Source: Candidatus Nealsonbacteria bacterium CG08_land_8_20_14_0_20_36_22 (GTDB lineage: Bacteria > Patescibacteriota > Minisyncoccia > Minisyncoccales > GWA2-38-27). From it: a stretch of 5,393 bases of DNA. The stretch covers positions 1 to 5,393 of the forward strand of contig PEYC01000025.1 of the NCBI GenBank assembly GCA_002774555.1, in the 5' to 3' direction. Under the pieces are notes generated by a model. The model was not told where the DNA came from. It saw only the letters and a program-made list of their open reading frames with translations, and searched no databases. Shown in pieces: positions 1-5,238 of the stretch (positions are counted from its first letter, which is position 1; the number at the start of each line of letters is the position of its first letter). The position numbers and the translations under genes were made by a program.

Positions 1-45
1 ATCAGGTTTGGCCCCCAAGATTTTTTCCATTTTTTCGCCTTCCAT
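1..45 (-). CDS. 5' end of an unidentified gene, running off the left edge
   Basis: Read on the minus strand, an ATG at 45-43 opens 15 codons (MEGEKMEKILGAKPD) without a stop before the window ends. A purine-rich AAGAAGG (minus strand, 61-55) lies 9 nt before the ATG, ideal for a Shine-Dalgarno site, which is the main reason for calling a gene. A second in-frame ATG at codon 6 (30-28) also has a GGAAGG stretch in front of it, so the true start may be either one. The peptide is too short to assign a family. The gene is divergent from the ATP-grasp gene to the right. Confidence 0.6.
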   Translation of the reverse strand, partial: MEGEKMEKILGAKPD

Positions 46-110
46 ATTTTTTAACCTTCTTTGTCAATTTTACCAATTTTTTTTAACTAACAAAAGAAGT
101 ACTGGCCCGG

Positions 111-140
111 ATAGTATTCTTCCCTTAAGCATCTTTGCAA
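111..140 (-). promoter_or_regulatory. Candidate promoter of the left-edge minus-strand gene
   Basis: On the minus strand TTGCAA (140-135) is followed after 18 nt by TACTAT (116-111), each matching the sigma70 hexamers at four positions. It would start transcription near 104 and give a leader of about 60 nt before the ATG at 45, with the AAGAAGG ribosome binding site inside it. In AT-rich DNA such matches arise by chance, so this is only a candidate. Confidence 0.35.
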
Positions 141-230
141 TTTCTTAACGCCTGAGAAATATTTTTTTATTTACCTTTGGATTATTCAGATAGTTTAATT
201 TCAATAATTCAAACGGACATAACTGTTACT

Positions 231-276
231 CATAACCATATTACTACATTACTACATTACTACACAACATAACCAT
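231..276. repeat. Three tandem 8-bp units flanked by 9-bp direct repeats
   Basis: ATTACTAC occurs three times head to tail at 240-263. The array is bordered by two identical copies of CATAACCAT, at 231-239 and 268-276. It lies in the AT-rich intergenic stretch (62-316) between the divergent left-edge gene and the IS200-like remnant, where I see no coding frame. The units are too short and too few for a CRISPR array. It could be a replication-slippage product, a protein-binding iteron, or a scar of an insertion; the sequence does not decide. Confidence 0.6.
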
Positions 277-316
277 GCCGCCGTACCAAAGGTTTTTATT
301 GCCTCCCCGCAGAATA

Positions 317-336
317 CCCGTCCGCTTGCGGACGGG
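317..336. repeat. GC-rich hairpin, probable left end of an IS200/IS605-type remnant
   Basis: CCCGTCCGC (317-325) and GCGGACGGG (328-336) form a perfect 9-bp stem with TT at the tip (sterically 8 bp with a four-base loop). It is preceded by ATA, and so is the related hairpin at 537-557. The two hairpins bracket a TnpA remnant. IS200/IS605 elements lack terminal inverted repeats and instead carry subterminal hairpins recognised by TnpA, so this is read as the left-end hairpin. It might alternatively be a dispersed genomic hairpin unrelated to the IS. Confidence 0.5.
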
Positions 337-340
337 ATGA

Positions 341-532
341 ATGCGCGCATGGTGCCATGAAGGAGTGAGGGAGTGATACCGCAGGATCAAGCACGAGTTT
401 TAGGGAGGTGAGCTCTGGTCAGATGGATACTTTGTGCGAGCAGTCGGCGAGAAAGTAACCAGCGCAATCATCAAGCAATACATTCGGTACCAAGACCGTG
501 AACAATCCACAAAACAAGGGAAGCTTCTGTGA
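341..532 (+). pseudogene. tnpA: Remnant of IS200/IS605-family transposase TnpA (Y1 type), C-terminal part
   Basis: The frame ending at TGA 530-532 reads YRRIKHEF, stop, GGELWSDGYFVRAVGEK and continues with a IIKQYI helix and RYQDREQ. This matches the C-terminal region of IS200-like Y1 transposases, where (F/L)WGGELWS.GYFV.TVG and a helix ending in YI..Q are typical. Two in-frame stops break it: TGA at 374-376 and TAG at 401-403. The latter stands exactly where family members have Trp (TGG), so it looks like a point nonsense mutation. The same frame extends back to an ATG at 341, five bases after the left hairpin, but the HUH catalytic motif and most of the roughly 130-150 residue protein are absent. 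This suggests an internally deleted, non-autonomous copy. Confidence 0.75.
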
Positions 533-536
533 GATA

Positions 537-557
537 CCCCACCGCTCTGCGGTGGGG
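537..557 (+). terminator. GC-rich hairpin after the tnpA remnant: IS right end and/or terminator
   Basis: CCCCACCGC (537-545) and GCGGTGGGG (549-557) make a perfect 9-bp stem with a TCT loop, followed by TTCTTCATT. It begins five bases after the stop codon of the tnpA remnant, the usual place for the right-end hairpin of IS200/IS605 elements. The strong stem and weak T-rich tail could also insulate the gene starting at 618 from upstream transcription. The T tract is interrupted, so termination efficiency is doubtful. Confidence 0.5.
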
Positions 558-604
558 TTCTTCATTCTGGCGGTTTTTCGCTTGTCTTGAGTTTGTAGAA
601 AGGG

Positions 605-610
605 TAGGAT
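605..610 (+). promoter_or_regulatory. Ribosome binding site (and possible -10) before the ATP-grasp gene
   Basis: AGGA at 606-609 stands 8 nt before the ATG at 618 and supports that start; the preceding AGGGT adds purines. The same bases form TAGGAT (605-610), which lies 17 nt after TTGTCT (582-587), a weak sigma70-like pair. If that promoter were used, the transcript would be almost leaderless and lose the Shine-Dalgarno site. The ribosome binding reading is therefore preferred, and the true promoter of the unit is not clear. Confidence 0.5.
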
Positions 611-617
611 AAAGAAG

Positions 618-2966
618 ATGAATAATCTAAACGGTGAAAAAACGGGGAAAGATTTTATACCAAGAAAATTTTTATTTGTTTCGTGGGAGAGTTCAAGCGG
701 GGATTTGGCTTGGAAAATAAAAAAAGAAGGGCACGAAGTTAAGATTTATATAAAATTAGAAGAAGATAAGGATATTTATGACGGATTCTTAGAAAAAGTT
801 GAAAAATGGGAAGATTATAAGGACTGGGCCGATGTGATTGTTTTTGACGAGGTTGGGTTCGGAGAAATTGCGGATTCCTTAAGAAAAGAAGGAAAGCTTA
901 TTATCGGCGGAAGCGAATATACGGACAAACTTGAAGAAGACAGGGAATTTGGGCAAAACGAGATGAAAAGAGCCGGCATGCTCACTCTTCCTCATTGGGA
1001 TTTTACAGAATTTGACTCAGCAATAGAATTTATCAAAACAAATCCCGGAAGGTATGTTTTTAAACCATCGGGCGGTATCGCCAAAGAAATTCTTTTTTTA
1101 GGACAAGAAGAAGATGGAAAAGATTTAATTGAAATCTTAGAACAAAACAAAAAAACCTGGGCAAAAAAAATAAAAAGATTTCAGATTCAAAAAATGGCCG
1201 TGGGGGTTGAAATAGCCGTCGGAGCTTTTTTCAACGGGGAAGATTTTGTTTATCCCATAAACGTTAATTTTGAACATAAAAAATTGTTTCCGGGAGATAT
1301 AGGTCCATGTACGGGTGAGATGGGTTGCTACGACGATAAAACAGAGGTTTTAACCGACAGCGGTTGGAAATTTTTCAAAAATATTTCTAAAAGCGACAAA
1401 TTATGCACTCTAAATCCGTCCGATAACAGAATAGAATTTCACAATCCAGATAAGGTAGTTGTTTTTGACCATCACAAAGAATTGATTTGCGTTAAAAATC
1501 AAACATTAGATATATGTGTGACCCCAGATCATAATATGTATTTAAGTTCACAAAATGATTTTAGAAAAAATAGAAATAATTTTAAATTTATTAGTGCTAA
1601 AAACATGGAATATCAGTCCGTTATAAAAAGAACGGGGGTATGGAACGGCGCTGAAGAAAAATATTTTACCTTGCCTTATTCAGAAAAAAAACATTACGAA
1701 GGCAGAAAAATTGTAAGCCATTTAATTTCTGAAAAAAAAATGTTGATGGATGACTGGTTAGCTTTCTTGGGAATATGGATTAGCGACGGCTCTTTTTCAA
1801 AGTATCAAGTTTGCGTCTGCCAAAAAACAGGAGAAAAATCAAAAAAAATTAAGAAGATGTTAAAACGTCTTCCATTTAACTTTAAAGAAGATAAAAATAT
1901 ATTTTATACATACGACAAACAGTTTGCAGACTATTTAAATAAATTTGGAAGATCTTTTGAAAAATATGTCCCCGACTTTGTAAAAAATCTAAGTAAAAGG
2001 CAAATAGAAATATTTTTAAATTGGTATTGTTTGGGAGACGGAACTATAATGCGAACCAAAAATAGAATATTTTATACTTGTTCTTATAAATTGGCTGATG
2101 ATATACAAGAGCTTTTATTAAAAATTGGAAGAGTAGGAATTATTAAGCAAAGAAAACCAAAGGGTAAAGTTTGGATACAAAATCATTATGCTAACTCGAA
2201 CAGAATTCAATACGAAGTTCATGAAAGAGTAAAAAAAATAAATTCCTGGATTGATAAAAGAGATATAAAAAAGGTTAAATATAATGGAACTGTTTACTGC
2301 GCAATTGTAAGAAACCACATTATGTATGTAAGAAGAAACGGGAAGCCCTATTGGTGTGGGAATACCCTTATGTATTGGTCCGATCCCAATACCATTTTCA
2401 ACACCACCCTCTTTAAAATGGGAGAGGACTTAAAGAAATCAGGATACGTCGGATATGTAGATCTAAATTGTATCGCCAACTCCAAGGGAATTTATCCTCT
2501 TGAGTTTACATGCCGTTTCGGATACCCAACTATTAGCATTCAAATGGAAGGTATTATTTCGGAGATGGGCGATTTCCTTTATACAATCGCCAAAAAAGAA
2601 AAATTTGAATTGAAAACAAAAAAGGATTTTCAGATAGGTGTCGTAATTGTAGTGCCACCCTTTCCTTACGAAGATAAAAATGAGACTTTTATCTACAAAG
2701 ATTTGTCAATTCTTTTTAGAAAACCTAACTTAGACGGCGTTCATTTAGGGGAGGTCAAATTAATAAATGGTAACTGGTGTGTTGCTGGCATTTTAGGATA
2801 TGTTTTAGTCGTCACGGCTTCTGGGAATACTGTTGAGGAAGCAAGGAAGCAAGTTTATAACAGGATTAAAAATATAATGCTTCAGAATATGTATTACAGA
2901 ACCGATATAGGTTTGAAATGGTATCGAGATTCTGATAAATTTCAAACTTGGGGTTATCTCAAATAA
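618..2966 (+). CDS. PurD-like (GARS-type) ATP-grasp ligase interrupted by a LAGLIDADG intein
   Basis: The 782-residue precursor minus its intein (237-582) leaves about 436 residues, the normal length of phosphoribosylamine-glycine ligase (PurD). Exteins follow PurD end to end: N-terminal domain with LAWK (30-33, as in GREHALAWKL), the ATP-grasp strand VFKPSGG (147-153; VKADGLA in PurD), EHKKLFPGDIGPCTGEMG (219-236; DHKR...D.GPNTGGMG), PLEFTCRFGYP (627-637; LEFN.RFGDP), and the C-terminal MYYRTDIG (758-765). PurD joins glycine to phosphoribosylamine using ATP in purine synthesis. Differences are notable: the GREH motif is SSGD, and the metal-ligand Asn of EFN.RFGDP is Thr631, with Asp replaced by Tyr636. 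No other purine gene is visible, so the substrate may differ. The ATG at 618 has AGGA 8 nt upstream. The SET gene follows with no spacer. The fold is secure; the PurD reaction is only a possibility. Confidence 0.9.
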   Translation: MNNLNGEKTGKDFIPRKFLFVSWESSSGDLAWKIKKEGHEVKIYIKLEEDKDIYDGFLEKVEKWEDYKDWADVIVFDEVGFGEIADSLRKEGKLIIGGSEYTDKLEEDREFGQNEMKRAGMLTLPHWDFTEFDSAIEFIKTNPGRYVFKPSGGIAKEILFLGQEEDGKDLIEILEQNKKTWAKKIKRFQIQKMAVGVEIAVGAFFNGEDFVYPINVNFEHKKLFPGDIGPCTGEMGCYDDKTEVLTDSGWKFFKNISKSDKLCTLNPSDNRIEFHNPDKVVVFDHHKELICVKNQTLDICVTPDHNMYLSSQNDFRKNRNNFKFISAKNMEYQSVIKRTGVWNGAEEKYFTLPYSEKKHYEGRKIVSHLISEKKMLMDDWLAFLGIWISDGSFSKYQVCVCQKTGEKSKKIKKMLKRLPFNFKEDKNIFYTYDKQFADYLNKFGRSFEKYVPDFVKNLSKRQIEIFLNWYCLGDGTIMRTKNRIFYTCSYKLADDIQELLLKIGRVGIIKQRKPKGKVWIQNHYANSNRIQYEVHERVKKINSWIDKRDIKKVKYNGTVYCAIVRNHIMYVRRNGKPYWCGNTLMYWSDPNTIFNTTLFKMGEDLKKSGYVGYVDLNCIANSKGIYPLEFTCRFGYPTISIQMEGIISEMGDFLYTIAKKEKFELKTKKDFQIGVVIVVPPFPYEDKNETFIYKDLSILFRKPNLDGVHLGEVKLINGNWCVAGILGYVLVVTASGNTVEEARKQVYNRIKNIMLQNMYYRTDIGLKWYRDSDKFQTWGYLK
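1326..2363 (+). mobile_element. Intein with LAGLIDADG homing endonuclease, 346 residues
   Basis: The element starts at Cys237 (TGC 1326-1328) and ends at Asn582 (AAT 2361-2363); Thr583 is the +1 extein nucleophile. Block A is CYDDKTEVLTDSGW (237-250). Block B has Thr302 and His305 (VTPDH). Blocks C and E are the two LAGLIDADG helices. Block F is VYCAIV...NH (559-567) and block G ends YWCGN. Removing it restores TGEMG-T, matching the PurD signature TGGMG-A. Cys1, block B Thr/His, terminal Asn and Thr+1 are present, so class 1 splicing is expected. The penultimate residue is Gly rather than His, and block F carries Cys561 where Asp is common. The segment is visibly more A/T-rich than the exteins around it, consistent with separate acquisition. 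Splicing activity itself cannot be seen from sequence. Confidence 0.93.
1755..2147 (+). other. LAGLIDADG (DOD) homing endonuclease domain within the intein
   Basis: Two LAGLIDADG helices lie in tandem: WLAFLGIWISDGSF (precursor residues 380-393) and IEIFLNWYCLGDGT (463-476). Both end in the acidic residue needed for metal-dependent cleavage, Asp390 and Asp474, so the nuclease looks intact. Such enzymes cut an intein-less allele of the host gene at the insertion site and drive copying of the intein by repair. Each helix is followed by the basic, beta-rich stretch expected for DNA contact. Domain limits are approximate. Confidence 0.85.
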
Positions 2967-3362
2967 ATGAATCAAAAAAAAGACATTCTTAAAAAACTGG
3001 AGAACACTTATTGTAGATTAAAACCGTCCCCACTTCACGGCATTGGTGTTTTTGCTATTCGTGATATCCCGAAAGGAACTAATGTATTTAGTGACGATGA
3101 TAGTGAAACGATTTGGACAGACAAAAGCGAAATAAAAGGCATTGATCCTGAAATACAAAAACTCTACGACGATTTTGGTATTATAAAAAATAATAAATAT
3201 GGTTGTCCTAAAAATTTTAACTCTATGACAATCGGGTGGTATCTCAATGAATCAAAAAAAAATCCAAATATGCGATGTAATAAAAATTATGATCTTTATA
3301 GCATAAGAGACATTAAGAAGGGCGAAGAACTAACCGTTGATTATTCAACGTTTTCTGACTGA
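2967..3362 (+). CDS. Small SET-domain protein, probable protein-lysine methyltransferase
   Basis: The 131-residue protein is essentially a bare SET domain, similar in size to the viral vSET. The N-terminal SET motif is SPLHGIGVFAIRDIPKGT (21-38, with the HG.GVFA core). The cofactor-binding segment is WYLNESKKNPN (91-101), and the C-terminal motif GEELTVDY (119-126) ends in the catalytic Tyr126. SET enzymes transfer methyl from S-adenosylmethionine to protein lysines. The usual NHS triad reads NES (94-96), keeping Asn and Ser but losing His. There is no pre-SET or post-SET cysteine cluster. The ATG begins on the base after the TAA of the ATP-grasp gene and lacks a clear Shine-Dalgarno site, so translation is probably coupled to the upstream gene. 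The target protein is unknown. Confidence 0.85.
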   Translation: MNQKKDILKKLENTYCRLKPSPLHGIGVFAIRDIPKGTNVFSDDDSETIWTDKSEIKGIDPEIQKLYDDFGIIKNNKYGCPKNFNSMTIGWYLNESKKNPNMRCNKNYDLYSIRDIKKGEELTVDYSTFSD

Positions 3363-3452
3363 AAATTTTCTGTTTCTAATCAAAAAAGTGCCTAAGAGAC
3401 CCCAATAGCACATTAGCGGAATAAATAACCCTTTTTCTACTTGAAAACCGTT

Positions 3453-3479
3453 CCGTTCCACAGAACGGCTTTATTTTTT
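3453..3479 (+). terminator. Rho-independent terminator after the ATP-grasp/SET unit
   Basis: CCGTTC (3453-3458), loop CACA, GAACGG (3463-3468), then CTTTATTTTTT. A second CCGTTC copy at 3448-3453 can form an alternative stem with the same right arm and a longer loop. It lies 90 nt after the SET stop codon with no gene between. On the minus strand the hairpin is followed by GGTTTT, so weak bidirectional action is possible. Confidence 0.75.
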
Positions 3480-3602
3480 AAAATTATCTGCTAAGATGAA
3501 AATAAACTTTTTAAATGCAGTAAAATAATCTAATGTTCTAACATCCCCCAGCCAGCGGAGCCATTCTTCGTCAAGGCCTTGGAGGGGTTTCTGTGCTATG
3601 CT
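3471..3602 (-). pseudogene. Possible gene tail on the minus strand, unidentified
   Basis: On the minus strand a frame is open for 42 codons from 3602 down to a TAA at 3473-3471. It includes PLQGLDEEWLRWLGDVRTLD and then a Phe/Lys-rich stretch. It starts right after a stop and has no convincing initiation codon, so if real it is a decayed C-terminal fragment. It ends at the hairpin at 3453-3468. The upper half is GC-rich and the lower half AT-rich. An open frame of this length can occur by chance; I recognise no family. Apart from this and the terminator I see nothing between 3363 and 3630. Confidence 0.2.
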
Positions 3603-3630
3603 TTAGGAAAGGTCGGTATTCTTTGAATGT

Positions 3631-3855
3631 ATGAAAAAACTTTTTTGGGTTGGCCTCGTAGTATTTCTCATTTCGTTAGTATGTGGTTTCCTCGCGGGGG
3701 CAACCAATGGGTCGGCGAACGCGCCATTGGTGCCGTTCCTCTATGGTACCAACCAGGCGGTATGGCTCATCTTCATGGTGGTTGGCGTTGTCCTCGCGCT
3801 CGTCGGCGGCATTGGTGCGGTGGTACAAAAAATAAAGAACCGGAAGACGGCGTAG
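3631..3855 (+). CDS. Small two-helix membrane protein, function unknown
   Basis: The 74-residue product begins MKKLFW, has a hydrophobic helix at about 4-24, a Gly/Ala/Asn-rich turn (23-42), a second helix at about 43-65, and ends in the basic tail KIKNRKTA. The positive ends predict a hairpin with both termini in the cytoplasm. Codon use is GC-rich (many GTC, GCG, GGC), unlike the ATP-grasp and SET genes, suggesting a separate origin together with the neighbouring transposase fragment. The only Shine-Dalgarno-like sequence (AGGAAAGG, 3605-3612) is 18 nt from the ATG, too far for efficient use, so initiation is unclear. An overlapping frame starting at 3627 gives an Arg/Gly/Trp-rich product without domain character and is rejected. 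Confidence 0.6.
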   Translation: MKKLFWVGLVVFLISLVCGFLAGATNGSANAPLVPFLYGTNQAVWLIFMVVGVVLALVGGIGAVVQKIKNRKTA

Positions 3856-3880
3856 TAGACGGCGGCGGGGCGAAGCGATC

Positions 3881-3987
3881 TACTATGTGGCGGAACTTGA
3901 GGCAGGCAAGCTCAAGGCGAGATTGAGATTGACGACGCCTACTTCGGCGGGAAGCGGAAGTGGAAACGCGGACGGGGTTGCCGCTAA
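3881..3987 (+). pseudogene. Fragment of an IS1595/ISXO2-type DDE transposase, frameshifted
   Basis: From 3919 the frame reads EIEIDDAYFGGKRKW and then KRGRGCR before TAA at 3985-3987. This matches the region around the first catalytic Asp of IS1595-family (ISXO2/IS1016-like) transposases, typically GE.E.DE.YFGG.RKGKRGRG. The segment before it (3881-3918; YYVAELEAGKLK) continues in a different frame, implying a one-base shift near 3917. The N-terminal zinc-ribbon and helix-turn-helix regions and the rest of the DDE core are missing. The similarity stops abruptly where the sequence turns from GC-rich to AT-rich, marking a deletion breakpoint near 3985. Recognition rests on one motif, but that motif is characteristic. 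Confidence 0.65.
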
Positions 3988-4007
3988 TAAAATTAGTATG
4001 TTATAAT
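3978..4007 (+). promoter_or_regulatory. Strong sigma70-type promoter with extended -10 for the 401-residue gene
   Basis: TTGCCG (3978-3983) and a perfect TATAAT (4002-4007) are separated by 18 nt, with TG at 3999-4000 giving an extended -10. Transcription would start near 4014, leaving a leader of only about 17 nt before the ATG at 4031. No good Shine-Dalgarno site is visible in that leader. The -35 hexamer is in the last codons of the transposase fragment while the -10 is in AT-rich sequence beyond its end, so the promoter spans the junction. Confidence 0.7.
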
Positions 4008-4030
4008 AAAATAAAAATAAGACCTTAACT

Positions 4031-5236
4031 ATGAAAACGGAAAATAATCTTCAGTCCTCCTATCAAATAATCGTCGGCGGGTGGTACCCCCGCACTCAAC
4101 TTCATATGGTTGAGGTTTATAAATTTCTTAGTGAGGGAGATTCGGAATTGGAATTGTCAAAACAAAAACTTAAAGAATTTCATAAAGCTTTAAATATCAG
4201 GAAAGTAACCAAAGAGCCGGGCGAGATAGAATATGTAAAAGCAGAAACTAATAACAATTTAATCATTAAATATTTTGAAGACGGACTTTACATCCTGAAA
4301 ACCACCTCTAATGACATCGATGGAGCTCAAAAAAAGCTTGGCGAATATATTCACAATGTTTTTGAACCGGCGATCAGTTACATTTTTTCTTTGGGCGCTC
4401 CTATTCCGAAAATATTAGCTGGTCTTAAAACCCCCCATCCGCCAATAACCACCGTCATCGGTGTGACTTCCAAAAACTTAAAGGACTTCATAGTTGACAA
4501 AGAAAAATTCGGTGAAGTTTACGACCAATCCTTTTCTAATGAAATGGCGGTTTTTAGGATGAACAAGTGCATTCTCATTGTTGCTTCCTCGGCAAAAAAA
4601 GATTTAATAGAAGATGTTACCCACCAGCAAATTTTCTTCCGGGAATTTGACGCTCAATTAAAAAGTTATCTCAATATTCACCGCCTTATTTGGGAAAAAA
4701 TTGCCGCCATCAAAAAAAAGAAAGAAATTTCCGCCAAAGAAGCCGGCGTTTTTAGAGACGAACTGGATGGATACCAAGAAACCATTAATTTAATTAACAA
4801 CCGCTTGAATCAAATGAAAGTTTATGTCGGCACCCGCGCAAAAGCTGCCAAAGCCAATCAAGTAGACAAATATTTAACTAACCTTTTTCAATACGAATTT
4901 GAAACGCTTTTAGACACCCACGAATACATTCGGGAACTTTGGCAAATGACCAAAGATTATGTTGCTTCAGCCATTCAACTAATCGTGGAGGTTAAAAATC
5001 AAAGCACCGAACGCAGCATTCAAACATTAAAATTAATTACCATTGCCTATGCCTTAGTGGTCATCTGGTTCTATCTCAATGAAGCTCCTCGATTTTCAGT
5101 CACCAGCATGATTGCTTATGGTTTGCTCATCGCTTTGGCTTGGCTCGTTAACTCTTTAGTTAACTTCATTTCTCGGCGTCAAAAATATCAATTAAAATTC
5201 CGAAGGGGCACCCCAACTAAAGAAGAGGAGCATTAA
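4031..5236 (+). CDS. Predicted membrane protein with CorA-like layout, lacking the GMN motif
   Basis: The 401-residue protein has a soluble N-terminal part (1-215; mixed alpha/beta, for example NNLIIKYFEDGLYILKTTS), a long helical and probably coiled-coil region (about 216-330) and two C-terminal transmembrane helices at about 333-349 and 357-379. A basic tail, SRRQKYQLKFRR, follows. A large cytoplasmic head, long stalk helix, two terminal membrane helices and a short outer loop resemble CorA/2-TM-GxN metal transporters, and the stretch LLDTHEYIRELWQMTKDYV (293-311) resembles the stalk of that family. The essential GMN signature that should precede the loop is absent; the loop reads YLNEAPRFSV. 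Metal transport is therefore not supported, and a sensor or scaffold role is equally possible. It has its own promoter; the downstream frame begins 3 nt after its stop, with a ribosome binding site inside its last codons. Confidence 0.8.
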   Translation: MKTENNLQSSYQIIVGGWYPRTQLHMVEVYKFLSEGDSELELSKQKLKEFHKALNIRKVTKEPGEIEYVKAETNNNLIIKYFEDGLYILKTTSNDIDGAQKKLGEYIHNVFEPAISYIFSLGAPIPKILAGLKTPHPPITTVIGVTSKNLKDFIVDKEKFGEVYDQSFSNEMAVFRMNKCILIVASSAKKDLIEDVTHQQIFFREFDAQLKSYLNIHRLIWEKIAAIKKKKEISAKEAGVFRDELDGYQETINLINNRLNQMKVYVGTRAKAAKANQVDKYLTNLFQYEFETLLDTHEYIRELWQMTKDYVASAIQLIVEVKNQSTERSIQTLKLITIAYALVVIWFYLNEAPRFSVTSMIAYGLLIALAWLVNSLVNFISRRQKYQLKFRRGTPTKEEEH

Positions 5237-5238
5237 AA

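Noticed and set aside
240..263. CRISPR-like repeats
   Set aside because: Units are 8 bp, directly abutting, with no spacers and no cas genes.
2118..2318. 66-codon minus-strand frame inside the intein
   Set aside because: It is a shadow of the A-rich intein coding strand, giving a Phe/Ser/Asn/Tyr-rich product with no ribosome binding site.
1326..2363. Group I or II intron, or class 3 intein, as the inserted element
   Set aside because: The reading frame is open across the whole insert and carries intein blocks A, B, F and G. Class 3 is excluded because Cys1 is present and the residue after block B His305 is Asn, not Trp.
2967..3262. Repeated ATGAATCAAAAAAA at the SET start (2967) and inside the gene (near 3247)
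   Set aside because: The match is short and A-rich, lies in different coding contexts, and is probably chance.
3853..3885. Inverted repeat TAGTAGA / TCTACTA after the small membrane protein gene
   Set aside because: Only 7 bp with a 19-nt loop and no T tract; not convincing as a terminator or IS end.
3627..3926. 99-codon frame overlapping the small membrane protein gene
   Set aside because: Its product is a Gly/Arg/Trp-rich string without domain character, while the +1-shifted frame at 3631 encodes two clean transmembrane helices.
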